A DNA stretch of 64,000 nt from Frigidibacter mobilis (GTDB lineage: Bacteria > Pseudomonadota > Alphaproteobacteria > Rhodobacterales > Rhodobacteraceae). Positions 9,101-17,153 of this stretch are shown here, in pieces. The position numbers and the translations under genes are program-made. Location of the stretch: assembly GCF_001620265.1 (NCBI RefSeq), contig NZ_CP012661.1, positions 1,240,001 through 1,304,000 of the forward strand, read 5' to 3'. The notes beneath the pieces are model-generated. The model ran no database searches. It was not told the origin of the DNA and saw nothing but the letters and a program-made list of their open reading frames with translations. Position 1 is the stretch's first letter. The number at the start of each line of letters is the position of its first letter.

Positions 9101-10015
9101 GTGAACGACATTCTCGACCTTGAAAAGATCTCGTCCGGGCAGTCGCGCTTCACTCTGGTCGATTGCGATATTGCGACGCTGGTAGAGCAGAGCGTGGCGG
9201 CGACGCAGCCCTTTGCCGCCGAATTTGCGGTGATGCTGCGCACTGGCGAGCTCGATGCCGGGCTGCGGGCCCTGGTTGATGTGGACCGCTTCCAGCAGGT
9301 GATGGCGAACCTGCTGTCGAATGCCGCCAAATTCTCGCCCCGGGGCGGTTTCGTCGAGGTGGGCGTGGCCCGCGAGGGGGATCGGGTGCGGGTGACAGTC
9401 ACCGACCACGGCACCGGGATCCCGACCGATTTCCGCGACCGGATCTTCCTGCCGTTCTCGCAGGCCGACAGTTCCTCGACCCGCGCCAAGGGGGGCACCG
9501 GGCTTGGCCTGAACATCTCGCGCCAGATCGTCGAGCGGATGGAGGGCGATATCGGGTTCGACAGTGCGCCTGGCGAGACTGTGTTCTGGTTCTCGCTGCC
9601 GCTGACAAGTACGGCGGCACCCCGGCCAGAGCGGATCGAGGCGCCCCGCAGGGATACAGCACGCCCCGACCATGTTCCGGTGATCCTGCATGTCGAGGAT
9701 GACGGCGATTTCGCTGAGGTGTTCCGGTCGGCCTTTGGGGCCCGGGCCGAGGTGCTGGGAGCCGCAAGCCTTGCAGAGGCGCGCCCGATGCTGCGGGACC
9801 GCCGCTTCGATCTGATCGTGATCGACTGGGAGCTGCCCGATGGCAGCGGCATCGCGCTTCTGGACCAGATCGGCCAGTTGCAACCCTCGGTGCCGGTCTA
9901 TGGCCTGAGCGCGCGCGACCAGCCGGCAGCCGATCCGCGGGTGCGGCGCCACATCACCAAATCGCGGGCACGCCTGGACAAACTGGTCGCGGACTTCCTC
10001 AAGGCGGCTGCCTGA
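6119..10015 (+). CDS. Hybrid sensor histidine kinase/response regulator (MASE1-CHASE-PAS3-HisKA-HATPase-REC)
   Basis: Membrane sensor of 1298 residues. Residues 25-215 are a multi-helix MASE1-type membrane domain (ending in a WWLGDLFGVLIVVPLMLF-like segment). Residues about 240-500 are an extracytoplasmic CHASE-like domain closed by a membrane helix near 517-540. Three PAS domains follow (about 560-680, 684-800, 817-935), then HisKA with phospho-acceptor His949 in VSHELRTPLTSIKG, an HATPase with NLLSNAAKFS and GTGLGLNISRQIV, and a C-terminal receiver with Asp1236 in IDWELPDGSG. The start is a TTG, chosen because GAGGGAGAG lies 10 bases upstream and no ATG follows until well inside MASE1. It is followed by a second PAS kinase, a receiver and an Hpt gene, so it probably feeds a phosphorelay. 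The signal is unknown. Confidence 0.9.
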   Translation: MTENGALAGPGTGAGSEPRRGGVVSWLVGVVLLTLAYALGGWSGAALAVPPGYATIIWPASGVALAALLLRGRRLWPGVFFGSLLINCHVGGVFDRVFDPADLLLPALIATGAMLQALLATILVRRRFGRPLGLGSRQDVIVLVLILGPLGCLVSASFGTGALWLLGRMEPVSVLQNWQTWWLGDLFGVLIVVPLMLFAPWRQRPPILWRGYPVARMSVMGLLCVSLCLGATFYAWAALSHVLHQRNSAAFTALVDDTSGMLSHRLQSYAHTLDAGSGLLVASGQVGVEQWRRFVAELDIAETLPGLSGLGLIVPVEGGAVPAFEAEASADLGEPFTVHPDTGLPERFVVRQVEPYEANQAALGIDLGFERERRVAAVQARDSGRTIISAPVNLVQNSGAGPGFILLRPVYRGGGVPRTVTARRETFLGWVYAPFAGEPLFRTVIGSNAGRLTLEVEDPGMPAADRQVFSSVPAAHERSQRPGFAERRILRIHGREWHLSYASTPAFDASVARGEPTLVLMVGFALSGLIGTLLSVMLRRAEIVTSLVETKTRELATQEEHTRSIIDTAMVGILLLDAGGRILALNRAAEPIFGAAAAELIGRPLTDLVPIESIARLWLPSAAETAALSPQGRRFRIRRGDSLDVYIELQLNSWRTDDGQSRFTAIIRDITVRQLAEMRLQQAERRLNMALTGAHIAVFDVNLVERTQIVSDNWLTLMGYPPETTASAAEIRRIWEEGVHPDDRALVSEADRACIAGETERSVSQYRVRLPDGSQRWMRSEALVPEREDDGTALRLLGVQIDVTELQGALEALSRSEAQFRSVIELAPVGMALLDRDGRFMRVNEALCRFTGYDEDELCGSLMRDLASPETVTVDPAVMARLLDGSLAVHQSEYAYLRRDGRTVWGLLSISLAGGEPENQAVFIVQIQDITDRKEMEQIKSDFVATVSHELRTPLTSIKGALGLVLGSMAGELPAQAERLLSIGQKNCDRLITLVNDILDLEKISSGQSRFTLVDCDIATLVEQSVAATQPFAAEFAVMLRTGELDAGLRALVDVDRFQQVMANLLSNAAKFSPRGGFVEVGVAREGDRVRVTVTDHGTGIPTDFRDRIFLPFSQADSSSTRAKGGTGLGLNISRQIVERMEGDIGFDSAPGETVFWFSLPLTSTAAPRPERIEAPRRDTARPDHVPVILHVEDDGDFAEVFRSAFGARAEVLGAASLAEARPMLRDRRFDLIVIDWELPDGSGIALLDQIGQLQPSVPVYGLSARDQPAADPRVRRHITKSRARLDKLVADFLKAAA

Positions 10016-10283
10016 CCGAGCTGGCAGCGTGCCGTCCCGGTGACCAATCGGGCACAAACTGCGGGTCGTCTGCCTCGGTTTCGCCTTAAAGCGGGGGCGT
10101 ATTGCCCGAATAAGCACCAGATTCGGTCCAGAATTCGCCCATCATACAAGGCAACCTACCCTCAGCAATTGCTGCTGCCGGCAAGGAGCGGCGACTGCAG
10201 GACAGGAATGGTGGGCCAGATGGACCCGCCTCAGGCATTGGTCCGAAAGGGCCGGCCTGTGTGGACGAGGGCAGGGTAGCCGC

Positions 10284-11837
10284 ATGTACGATCTGGGCGT
10301 AGTTGGAAGCTCTTTACCGACCTCCGCAATGCCATTGGCCCTGATCGGGCTCGGCCTTCTGGCTGCCAGCCTGATCGCGGTGGTTCTGCGTAACAAGCGC
10401 CGCTACGCCATCCTGTACAGTCAGATGGAGCGGTACCGCGACGCGGTGAACGAGCATTGCATGGTGAACGTCACCGATGCTGCAGGGCGGATCACCAGCG
10501 TGAACGACAGGTTCCTGCGTATCACCGGCCTGACCCGCGACGCCGCGCTGGGCAACCGGGTCGACCAGCTTGCCCCCTTGACGCCGGTGCCTGGCAGGAC
10601 CGAACGGATCAATGCGCATCTGTCCGATGGCAAGTCGTGGTCGGGCGAGACGGCATGGCAGCAGGCCGACGGCAAGCTGTGCTGGACCCATTCTACCCTG
10701 GTGCCGGTGGTCAACCGCCGCGGCCGCCTGGTCGAGACCTTTGCTATCCGTACCGATATCACTGCCGTGAAGATGGCCGATGCCGAAACCCAGCTGCGCG
10801 CGACGCTGGATCTGTTGCAAGACGAGGTCTGGATGTTCTCGCCTGAGGATCTGCGCTTCATATATCTCAACCGCAAGGCCATGACCCGGTTGGGCTGGGA
10901 CGGGCAGTGCTACGAGGACCGCACACTGGCCGATGTCGGCTGGCTGGCCGATCTGCGGCATATCGGCCGTGATCTCAAGCGGCTGACCAGTGGCCAGGAG
11001 TCCGCGCTGACCTATGAGGTGCAGGACCGCGAGGACCGCACGCTGGAGATCACCCTTCAACTGGTCGCCCCTGCGGGCAACCCGGCGCGCTATGTTGCCG
11101 TGCTGCGCGACATCACCGAGCGGCAGGCCGCGGCGCGGGCGAAATCGCAATTCGTGGCGATGGTCAGCCATGAACTGCGCACGCCGCTGACCTCGATCAA
11201 GGGTGGGCTGGGGCTGCTGACGATGACCGCGGCGGCCGAGATGTCGGAACGCTCGCGCTCGATCCTGACCATCGCGCAGCGAAACACCGACCGGCTGATC
11301 GTGCTGATTAACGACATTCTGGACCTCGAGAAGATCGACGCGGGCATGATGGATTTCCGCATGGAACACATCGACCTGACCGGGGTGATCTGCGAGGCCA
11401 TCGAGATGAACGGCAGTTATGGCGCGCAGTTCGGGGTGCAATTCGCCGGCATTGGGCTGGATCGCCCGGTCATGGTCGATTGCAGCCCGGAACGGCTGCT
11501 GCAGGTGCTGACGAACCTGATGTCGAACGCCGCGAAATTCTCCAAGCCGGGCGATACCGTCCAGGTCGGGCTGTCCGACCTTGGCAGCAAGGTGCGGATC
11601 TTCGTCAAGGATTACGGCGCCGGTATTCCTCTGGAAGCCCAGCCGCGCATCCTGGAGCGCTTCACGCAGGCCGACAGCTCCGACCGGCGCAAGGTCGGAG
11701 GCTCTGGCCTCGGGCTCAGCATCGTGAAGGCAATTGTCGAACGCCACGGCGCCGAGATCCGCTTTGACAGCCGCCCGGGGCAGGGCAGCGAGTTCTACTT
11801 CGACCTCGAGCGGCGCAGCGAGCGCAATGTCGCCTGA
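10284..11837 (+). CDS. PAS sensor histidine kinase
   Basis: 517 residues. One N-terminal membrane helix (about residues 14-34, PLALIGLGLLAASLIAVVLR) is followed directly by two PAS domains (about 48-160 and 170-275), HisKA with His296 in VSHELRTPLTSIKGGLG, and an HATPase with NLMSNAAKFSKPGD, DYGAGIP and GSGLGLSIVKAIVERHG. It has no receiver, so phosphate must go to a separate regulator; the next gene encodes one. Its kinase core is close to that of the upstream hybrid kinase (shared SHELRTPLTSIKG and LVNDILDLEKI-type stretches), which suggests a paralogous pair. The 268 bases upstream hold no other gene. Confidence 0.9.
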   Translation: MYDLGVVGSSLPTSAMPLALIGLGLLAASLIAVVLRNKRRYAILYSQMERYRDAVNEHCMVNVTDAAGRITSVNDRFLRITGLTRDAALGNRVDQLAPLTPVPGRTERINAHLSDGKSWSGETAWQQADGKLCWTHSTLVPVVNRRGRLVETFAIRTDITAVKMADAETQLRATLDLLQDEVWMFSPEDLRFIYLNRKAMTRLGWDGQCYEDRTLADVGWLADLRHIGRDLKRLTSGQESALTYEVQDREDRTLEITLQLVAPAGNPARYVAVLRDITERQAAARAKSQFVAMVSHELRTPLTSIKGGLGLLTMTAAAEMSERSRSILTIAQRNTDRLIVLINDILDLEKIDAGMMDFRMEHIDLTGVICEAIEMNGSYGAQFGVQFAGIGLDRPVMVDCSPERLLQVLTNLMSNAAKFSKPGDTVQVGLSDLGSKVRIFVKDYGAGIPLEAQPRILERFTQADSSDRRKVGGSGLGLSIVKAIVERHGAEIRFDSRPGQGSEFYFDLERRSERNVA

Positions 11838-11939
11838 CAGGAACGCTGTGCGACCTTGACCTTTCCCGCCTGGCCCTGCATCTGCGGAGGCAGAAGGTTG
11901 CTGAATCCGGCGCAGGCCGGCGACAGAAGGACACAGCCG

Positions 11940-12329
11940 ATGACCCAGCTTCGCAAGATCCTTCACGTCGAAGACGATGCCGACATCCAGGAGATTGCCG
12001 CCATCGCGCTTGAAGCTGTGGGCGGGTTCGAGATCGTGCAGTTCACCTCGGGCGCCGAGGCGATTGCTGCGGCTCCGGCCCATGCGCCGGACCTGTTCTT
12101 GCTGGATGTGATGATGCCCGGGCTTGGCGGCGAGGAAACGCTGCTGGCGCTGCGGGCGCTGCCGGGGCTGGGTGAGGTGCCGGCGATCTTCATGACCGCC
12201 AAGGCGCTGGAGGCGGATGTGCGGGCGCTGCGCAGCCTCGGGGCACTTGGCGTGATTACCAAGCCTTTCGATCCGATGAGCCTTGCCGACGAGATCAAGG
12301 CGCTGTGGCGCGCGTCGGGACGAACTTGA
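11940..12329 (+). CDS. Single-domain response regulator (CheY-like receiver)
   Basis: A 129-residue stand-alone receiver with the acidic pair in HVEDDAD, phospho-acceptor Asp56 in FLLDVMMPG, Thr in FMTAKA and Lys in ITKPFDP. It has no output domain, so it acts as a phosphate shuttle or binds a partner. It lies about 100 bases after the PAS kinase gene in the same direction and converges, with 21 bases between stops, on the Hpt gene. Kinase, receiver and Hpt together make a plausible phosphorelay. The ATG is preceded by AGAAGGACA. Confidence 0.9.
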   Translation: MTQLRKILHVEDDADIQEIAAIALEAVGGFEIVQFTSGAEAIAAAPAHAPDLFLLDVMMPGLGGEETLLALRALPGLGEVPAIFMTAKALEADVRALRSLGALGVITKPFDPMSLADEIKALWRASGRT

Positions 12330-12350
12330 GCTACGGGCCGGGGCGGCAGC

Positions 12351-12737
12351 TCAGCGCCCGGCCCGCGCCAGAATCAGTGCCATTTCGTCCAGCATGTCAT
12401 CGGTCAGCGCCACCACCATCCGCGCCGTTGTCGGCGGTTCGCGGCGGTCAAGGTAGTCGGTGGCTGCAAGCTCCACGCGTTGGCTGAGCATTCCAAGATC
12501 GGCAAAGCCCAATGTCGCAGCCACCCCCAGCGTCTTGTGGGCGGCAAAGCAGATCGCACGCACGGATTCTACCCGGGATTCCTCTGACCGATCACCCATG
12601 TCCAGCCGGTCGCGCAGCAATTCAACCTCGGTCAACCGGCCTTCCAACACATCGAGAAACCTGATCCGAAGCGCCGAAAGCCGGCTGGCGATCATGTTGC
12701 GAGTCTCAAAGGGTACAGAGTCACATTCCAAGGGCAC
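12351..12737 (-). CDS. Hpt-domain phosphotransfer protein
   Basis: 128 residues, predicted all helical. The probable phospho-acceptor is His67 in AAHKTLGVAATLGFADLG, which matches the Hpt pattern H-x2-L-G-x-A-x3-G-x2-L in place and spacing. No other domain is visible. It lies between receivers on both sides and beside two kinases, so a phosphorelay role fits. The His-Lys-Thr-Leu-Gly form differs slightly from the usual HxLKG, so some doubt remains that it is a classical Hpt. Confidence 0.75.
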   Translation of the reverse strand: MPLECDSVPFETRNMIASRLSALRIRFLDVLEGRLTEVELLRDRLDMGDRSEESRVESVRAICFAAHKTLGVAATLGFADLGMLSQRVELAATDYLDRREPPTTARMVVALTDDMLDEMALILARAGR

Positions 12738-12780
12738 TCTCCACGACTTACCCTTACGTTAGCCTGCCCGGACCGACCCA

Positions 12781-13764
12781 TCAAGCCAGCCTGAACTGGC
12801 TCCAATGCTCGGCCGCTCGGCCGTCTTCCGCCTTGGGCGCCTGCTGCTCGGCGTTCTCGATGGCGACATATAGCGCATCGACCGCGCCACGCCCTGCCCG
12901 CACCAGCCCGACCCGCACCGGCGAGCCGATCCGCAGGTGCAGTTTCAGTGGGACACCTCGGCTGTTGGTCAGCGCCATTTCTTCGACGATCAGGTTCGCA
13001 GTTCCCTCGATGACCTCAAGGTCAAGCGCGCCGCGGCCATGTGCGACACAGACATAGACCCCGTTGCCAGCATAGGCGACGAAGCGTTCATGCGCGCGCA
13101 GCGCGGTCGAGATGGCCTCTGCCACATCGGTCAGCAGGTAGCGGAAGTCGATGGGTGAAGTCGCGGCATAGATCGTTTCTATGCCGGCGATCTTGAAGGC
13201 AAAGATCGAGGTGGCAAACAGGCCGCTGCGCGACAATTGCAGCAGGTAATTCTCCAGTGCCTGCAGGTCGATCACCGCGTCCACATCCGGGATCGAGATC
13301 GGCTCGTTCAGATCAACGAAGCGCTCGCGCTCCAGTTGTGCGCGCAAGGTCGCCACAGCCGATCGGTTCTCGGTCAGCGCGCGTTCGCTTTCAACCATCC
13401 GGGCCGCCAGTCTGATCCGAGCGCCAAGCTCGACCGGGTCGAAGGGCTTGGTGACATAGTCGGTGGCGCCGGCCGCGAATGCGCGGTCGATATAGGACTT
13501 TTGCGACATTGCGGTAATCATGATGATCGGCGCGGCAGCATAAATCGGGTTGCGCCGGATTGCACGGCACAGCTCGATTCCGTCGACCTCGGGCATCTGG
13601 ATATCCAGCAAAAAGCAGTCGAACGGGATGCGGACCGCGGCAATCTTCTCCAGCGTCTGCGCGGCAGAACAGGCTACGGTCAGATCGGCAAAGCCCGCCG
13701 CGCCCAGACTTGCCGACAACAGCTCCAGAATCATCTCGTCGTCATCGACAGCCAGAATGCGCAT
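12781..13764 (-). CDS. Response regulator with degenerate GGDEF-like output domain
   Basis: 327 residues. Residues 1-120 are a complete receiver (Asp7-Asp9, phospho-acceptor Asp54 in FLLDIQMPEVDG, Thr in ITAMSQ, Lys in VTKPFDP). A short coiled-coil follows (ERALTENRSAVATLRAQLERE). The last 170 residues have an alternating helix-strand pattern like a diguanylate cyclase fold (ATSIFAFKI, RFVAYAGNGVYVCVAHG) but no GGDEF or EAL motif can be found. The output is therefore probably protein binding rather than cyclic di-GMP synthesis. It sits 43 bases upstream of the Hpt gene on the same strand and may be co-transcribed with it. Confidence 0.78.
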   Translation of the reverse strand: MRILAVDDDEMILELLSASLGAAGFADLTVACSAAQTLEKIAAVRIPFDCFLLDIQMPEVDGIELCRAIRRNPIYAAAPIIMITAMSQKSYIDRAFAAGATDYVTKPFDPVELGARIRLAARMVESERALTENRSAVATLRAQLERERFVDLNEPISIPDVDAVIDLQALENYLLQLSRSGLFATSIFAFKIAGIETIYAATSPIDFRYLLTDVAEAISTALRAHERFVAYAGNGVYVCVAHGRGALDLEVIEGTANLIVEEMALTNSRGVPLKLHLRIGSPVRVGLVRAGRGAVDALYVAIENAEQQAPKAEDGRAAEHWSQFRLA

Positions 13765-14179
13765 TTCTCGACCTTTTCCTTATCACGCGACAGAGACGAT
13801 CGGGCAGCGCGACGGGCCCGGCCGGATCCATGCCCCGCCTGTTCTTCGCCCTAAGATTGAGCGGCGATTGGGGCGACAATGTGACGTTCATGATGAAACG
13901 TCGTGACTTTGCAAAGGCGGTTGCCACGATTGCCTGCACTCATTGGGGCGTGGGGCCGGCCCCGATGTGGGCGCGGCGCAAGCCTTGAGTTTAAACGAAT
14001 CTTCAGCCCGGCACGAGAGTGTCGGCGGGACGGACTCGCAAGGTGCCGGCCGTCACCGATTCGCCATCCGCGCCCCGCGCGCCCCAGCCGGAGACGTCTT
14101 GCATGACATTGCCCGCCGATCTGCGCCGCACATTGCAGCGGCCCGACCAGCGACCGGACATTGCCCGAAAGGACGCCGC
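13765..14179. other. Divergent intergenic region with a Tat-signal-like short ORF
   Basis: 415 bases between the minus-strand receiver gene and cheB. The only coding-like stretch is a 32-codon ORF at 13890-13988 (plus) starting MMKRRDFAKAVATIA, which looks like a twin-arginine signal start but ends without a mature protein. AAAGGAC at 14168-14174 is the cheB ribosome-binding site. No clear promoter pair was recognised. Confidence 0.4.
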
Positions 14180-15226
14180 ATGACACCGCCGACCCGCGTG
14201 CTGATCGTTGATGACAGTTCGACGATCCGCAACCTGATCCGCCGCCGGCTGGATGGCGATCCGCGTATCATCGTGGTGGGGGAGGCGTCGGACCCCTTTG
14301 ACGCGCGTGAAAAGATCAAGTCGCTGAGCCCCGACGTGTTGACACTCGATGTCGAGATGCCGCGGATGAATGGGCTTGAGTTCCTGGAGCGGCTGATGCG
14401 GCTCAGGCCGATGCCCGTAGTGATGATCTCGACCGAAACCCATCGCGGGTCGGCGGCGGCCATCGAGGCGCTGGCGCTCGGTGCCATCGAATGCATCGGC
14501 AAGCCCGCGGCCGACCGCCTGCCAGAGGGCTTCTTGCACCTTGCCGATCTGCTGGTGGTGGCGGCGCGGGCGCGGGTGCGCGAGCCCGGGCCACGGACCA
14601 TCGCCTCCCCGCCGGGGGATTTCCGCTGGAACGGTCGTTTCGTTCTGATCGGCTCATCGACCGGCGGTGTCGACGCACTGGAAACCGTGCTGAAGGGCTT
14701 TCCGCAGGATTGCCCGCCGACGCTCATCACCCAGCATATGCCCGAAGGCTTCCTGGCCAGTTTTGCCCAGCGTCTGGCGCCCCGGATCGCGCCGAAACTC
14801 TCGCTGGCCGCGGACGGGGCGCCGTTGCTGCCGGGTCAGGTCTATCTGGCACCCGGCGGCGAGTCGCATCTGGTGATGACCGCCGGCGATCCGCCGCGCT
14901 GCCAGCTTGTTTCGGGGCCCAAGCGCAGCGGCCATCGCCCCTCGGTCGACATGCTGTTCGAAAGCGCCAGCCCGCTTGCTGCCCGCTGCGTGGCGGTGAT
15001 CCTGACCGGAATGGGCCGCGACGGGGCTGACGGCATGGCTGTGCTGCGCGCGGGCGGAGCCCGCACCTTCGCCCAAGATGAGGCGACCTCGGTGGTGTTC
15101 GGAATGCCCCGCGTCGCGCTCGAGATCGGCGCAGCCGAGCGGGCTGTCCCCCTGAGCCGGATTGCGGGGGAAATCCTTGGCCTCGCCGGCAAGGATGCTG
15201 CGGTGCGGGAAAGGACGTTGCGATGA
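14180..15226 (+). CDS. cheB: Chemotaxis protein-glutamate methylesterase/deamidase CheB
   Basis: Removes methyl groups from, or deamidates, chemoreceptor glutamates, activated by CheA phosphorylation. Residues 1-120 are a receiver (Asp11-Asp12, phospho-acceptor Asp57 in LTLDVEMPRMNG). The catalytic domain follows a linker at about residue 140 and carries the Ser of LIGSSTGGVDAL, the His of ITQHMPEGF and the Asp of LTGMGRDGADGM, which form the esterase triad. ATG 14180 is preferred because AAAGGAC precedes it and it begins the receiver fold; the frame stays open upstream but has no sensible homologous sequence. Length 348 is normal. The stop overlaps cheD by four bases (ATGA). The che operon lies on the opposite strand, converging from the other side. 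Confidence 0.95.
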   Translation: MTPPTRVLIVDDSSTIRNLIRRRLDGDPRIIVVGEASDPFDAREKIKSLSPDVLTLDVEMPRMNGLEFLERLMRLRPMPVVMISTETHRGSAAAIEALALGAIECIGKPAADRLPEGFLHLADLLVVAARARVREPGPRTIASPPGDFRWNGRFVLIGSSTGGVDALETVLKGFPQDCPPTLITQHMPEGFLASFAQRLAPRIAPKLSLAADGAPLLPGQVYLAPGGESHLVMTAGDPPRCQLVSGPKRSGHRPSVDMLFESASPLAARCVAVILTGMGRDGADGMAVLRAGGARTFAQDEATSVVFGMPRVALEIGAAERAVPLSRIAGEILGLAGKDAAVRERTLR

Positions 15227-15756
15227 CCCATGCCTCACATCATGGTGCTGCGGATCGTCCACGCCATATCACCCAGGGCGAATACGCGGTGGGGGACGGC
15301 ACCCATACGTCGATCAGCACCATCCTCGGCTCCTGCGTCGCAACCTGTCTCTATGATCCCGGCAGCGGACTTGGGGGGATGAATCACTTCCTGCTGCCCG
15401 AGGGCACAGGATCGGGTGCGCCGGCGGCAAGCTTTGGCATCAATGCGATGGAGCTGCTGATAAACGCCCTCATCAAGGCCGGTGCGCAGCGCTCGGGGCT
15501 CCAGGCCAAGGTTTTTGGCGGCGCGCGGATGATTGCCGGCCTCTCGGATGTTGGCGCACGCAATGGGGAGTTCGTGCTGGATTTTCTGCGGCGCGAGGGG
15601 ATCACCTGCACCGGTCAAAGCCTTGGGGGCACCCAGGCCCGCCGGGTGCAATTCTGGCCCGCCGAGGGCCGCGCCCGCCAAAAACTGCTGGGCGAGGCGC
15701 TGGTGGTCGAAACCCTGCCCGCCGCCAAGTCCGGCAACGAGGTGGAACTGTTCTGA
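15223..15756 (+). CDS. cheD: Chemoreceptor glutamine deamidase CheD
   Basis: Converts specific receptor glutamines to glutamates. The catalytic Cys lies in STILGSCVATCLYD (about residue 38) and the catalytic His in GLGGMNHFLLPEG. Further CheD features are FGINAMELLINALIKAG, KVFGGARMI and the GQSLGGTQARRVQFWP stretch. 177 residues, normal. It is translationally coupled to cheB. No chemoreceptor gene is present in the window, so its targets are encoded elsewhere. Confidence 0.95.
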   Translation: MTHASHHGAADRPRHITQGEYAVGDGTHTSISTILGSCVATCLYDPGSGLGGMNHFLLPEGTGSGAPAASFGINAMELLINALIKAGAQRSGLQAKVFGGARMIAGLSDVGARNGEFVLDFLRREGITCTGQSLGGTQARRVQFWPAEGRARQKLLGEALVVETLPAAKSGNEVELF

Positions 15757-16307
15757 GCCGCCGGATCAGGCCCGGGCCCAGGGCGCAGACACGCTCGCGC
15801 CCGGGCTGCGCGCCTGTGGAGGATAACGGGTGCGGAGTACAAGCCGGACGGTCCTGGCATCGTGGCACAGGATCCATGCGGGCAGGCGGGCGCGGGTACC
15901 GCGCCTGGCTGTCCGCGCAGGCCCCTGGCCTTGCGGGCAAGCCTTGCCGCTGTTCTGGCTGCAGTTCGATGCGCTGACTGGGATTGGGTGACCGTCCGGC
16001 TGCGTTCAGCCTCGGGCAGCGCAGGCATGCTGCGGGATGCGTCACAATCTCGTCGCGTCCGGCTTCGCACAGCGCTGGTATGACTAAGACCGGACCCACC
16101 GAGCCGCCACCCACCGACCCGCCTTGCAGTCAGCAGACAGCGTGCCGTCCTGTCCTTGCGAGAGCGCAGGGGCTACGCATCATTGGCGCGGGCGAGACGG
16201 CAGATTCGGGCCGTATCAGGGGCGCGCTGTGGATCCGGCTCCATCAAATTCGCTGAATCCGAGAACCTAAATGCCACGGGACACTGCGCTCCCCTCGCCC
16301 GATGGCT
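15757..16307. other. Intergenic region between convergent cheD and cheT
   Basis: 551 bases with no supported gene on either strand. A GC-rich stretch just after cheD (about 15768-15812) contains GCCCGGGC-type self-complementary segments that could form a terminator for one or both transcripts. Short ORFs here have no recognisable features. Confidence 0.5.
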
Positions 16308-16751
16308 TCAGAACCACATGATATCTCCCTCCAGGTCCAGCTGGCGGACCACGGGCGCGGCATCGGGATCGAGATTGGCGACCAGCTCGTGCAGGCGCAG
16401 CCGTGACAGGATAGGCACTGCGTGCAGCCGCACATTCTCCGGCATCTCGCACGAGACCGCCGCCATCAGCCGTCCCAGATCCTCGAGGCTCTGCGTGATG
16501 CGGTCGATCCCTTGCAGCCCGCGGATCGCATCTGCGTCGGTGTGTTCGGCGAAGTGGCACAAGGACAGCGCGGTCTGCACCCCGGCCGAAAGTTGTGCCA
16601 GGGTGTCGAGTTCATCGGCTACGCGCTGCGCCAGCGCATCAAGCGGCAGATCCCGGTGCGCCACGCCCAGGGCGGCGACGGCTTCCAGGGGGGCGCCACC
16701 CGTCCGGCGTGTTTCTGTTCGGGCTACCGGCACATGAGGGGAGGGAGGCAT
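16308..16751 (-). CDS. cheT: Probable CheT-type CheY-P phosphatase (DxxxQ motif)
   Basis: 147 residues, mostly helical after a disordered start of about 30 residues. Helix GLQGIDRITQSLEDLGRLM contains Asp83-x3-Gln87, the spacing of the catalytic Asp and Gln of the CheZ phosphatase and of the rhizobial CheT family. It is the last gene of the minus che operon, two bases after the cheY2 stop (TGA-CC-ATG), which is the place of cheT in the Sinorhizobium meliloti operon. Start 16751 is chosen for this tight coupling. A role in dephosphorylating CheY2 is inferred from motif and position. Overall similarity to CheZ is otherwise weak, and a structural or scaffold role cannot be excluded. Confidence 0.66.
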   Translation of the reverse strand: MPPSPHVPVARTETRRTGGAPLEAVAALGVAHRDLPLDALAQRVADELDTLAQLSAGVQTALSLCHFAEHTDADAIRGLQGIDRITQSLEDLGRLMAAVSCEMPENVRLHAVPILSRLRLHELVANLDPDAAPVVRQLDLEGDIMWF

Positions 16752-16753
16752 GG

Positions 16754-17140
16754 TCACAGCCGTCCTACAACGGCTTCGATGCAACTGCGCAGCTCTTGCG
16801 GCTGGAACGGTTTCTTCAGGAAGTTGTTCATTCCGAGCCGGCGTCCGGTCTCGATGATCTCCCGGTCAGCGCGCCCGGTGATCAGGATGAACCCAACCCC
16901 TTTCGTACGCGGATCGCCGCGCAGCGCCTGCAGCAGCTGCAGCCCGTCCATCCCGGGCATGTTGTAATCCGACACCACCAGATGGACCGGCGCCTTCTCG
17001 ATAGCGGCCAGCGCTCCCGGGCCGTCGCTGGCATAGCCAACCTGGCGGATACCCATCGCATCGAGCGCCTGGGTGATGAGCCCGCGACTCGTGGACATGT
17101 CATCCACTACCATGATCCGCAGCTGATCCCTGAGTGCCAT
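16754..17140 (-). CDS. cheY2: Chemotaxis response regulator CheY (second copy)
   Basis: Single receiver of 128 residues that, when phosphorylated by CheA, would bind the flagellar switch. It has VVDDMSTSRG at the acidic pocket, phospho-acceptor Asp in VVSDYNMPGMDGLQLL, Thr in LITGRAD and Lys in FLKKPFQP. The MSTSRG and NNFLKKPF segments resemble the motor-binding CheY of alphaproteobacteria (CheY2 of rhizobia). The start at 17140 is preceded by GGGGCAAGG; a longer frame upstream would overlap cheR. It lies directly before the candidate phosphatase gene. Confidence 0.92.
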   Translation of the reverse strand: MALRDQLRIMVVDDMSTSRGLITQALDAMGIRQVGYASDGPGALAAIEKAPVHLVVSDYNMPGMDGLQLLQALRGDPRTKGVGFILITGRADREIIETGRRLGMNNFLKKPFQPQELRSCIEAVVGRL

Positions 17141-17153
17141 GCCTTGCCCCTTG

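Noticed and set aside
13943..14179. N-terminal extension of cheB by 79 codons
   Set aside because: The receiver fold begins at ATG 14180, which has its own ribosome-binding site; the extension has no CheB similarity.
15862..16083. 73-codon plus frame between cheD and cheT
   Set aside because: No ribosome-binding site, no known motif and unusual composition; treated as non-coding.
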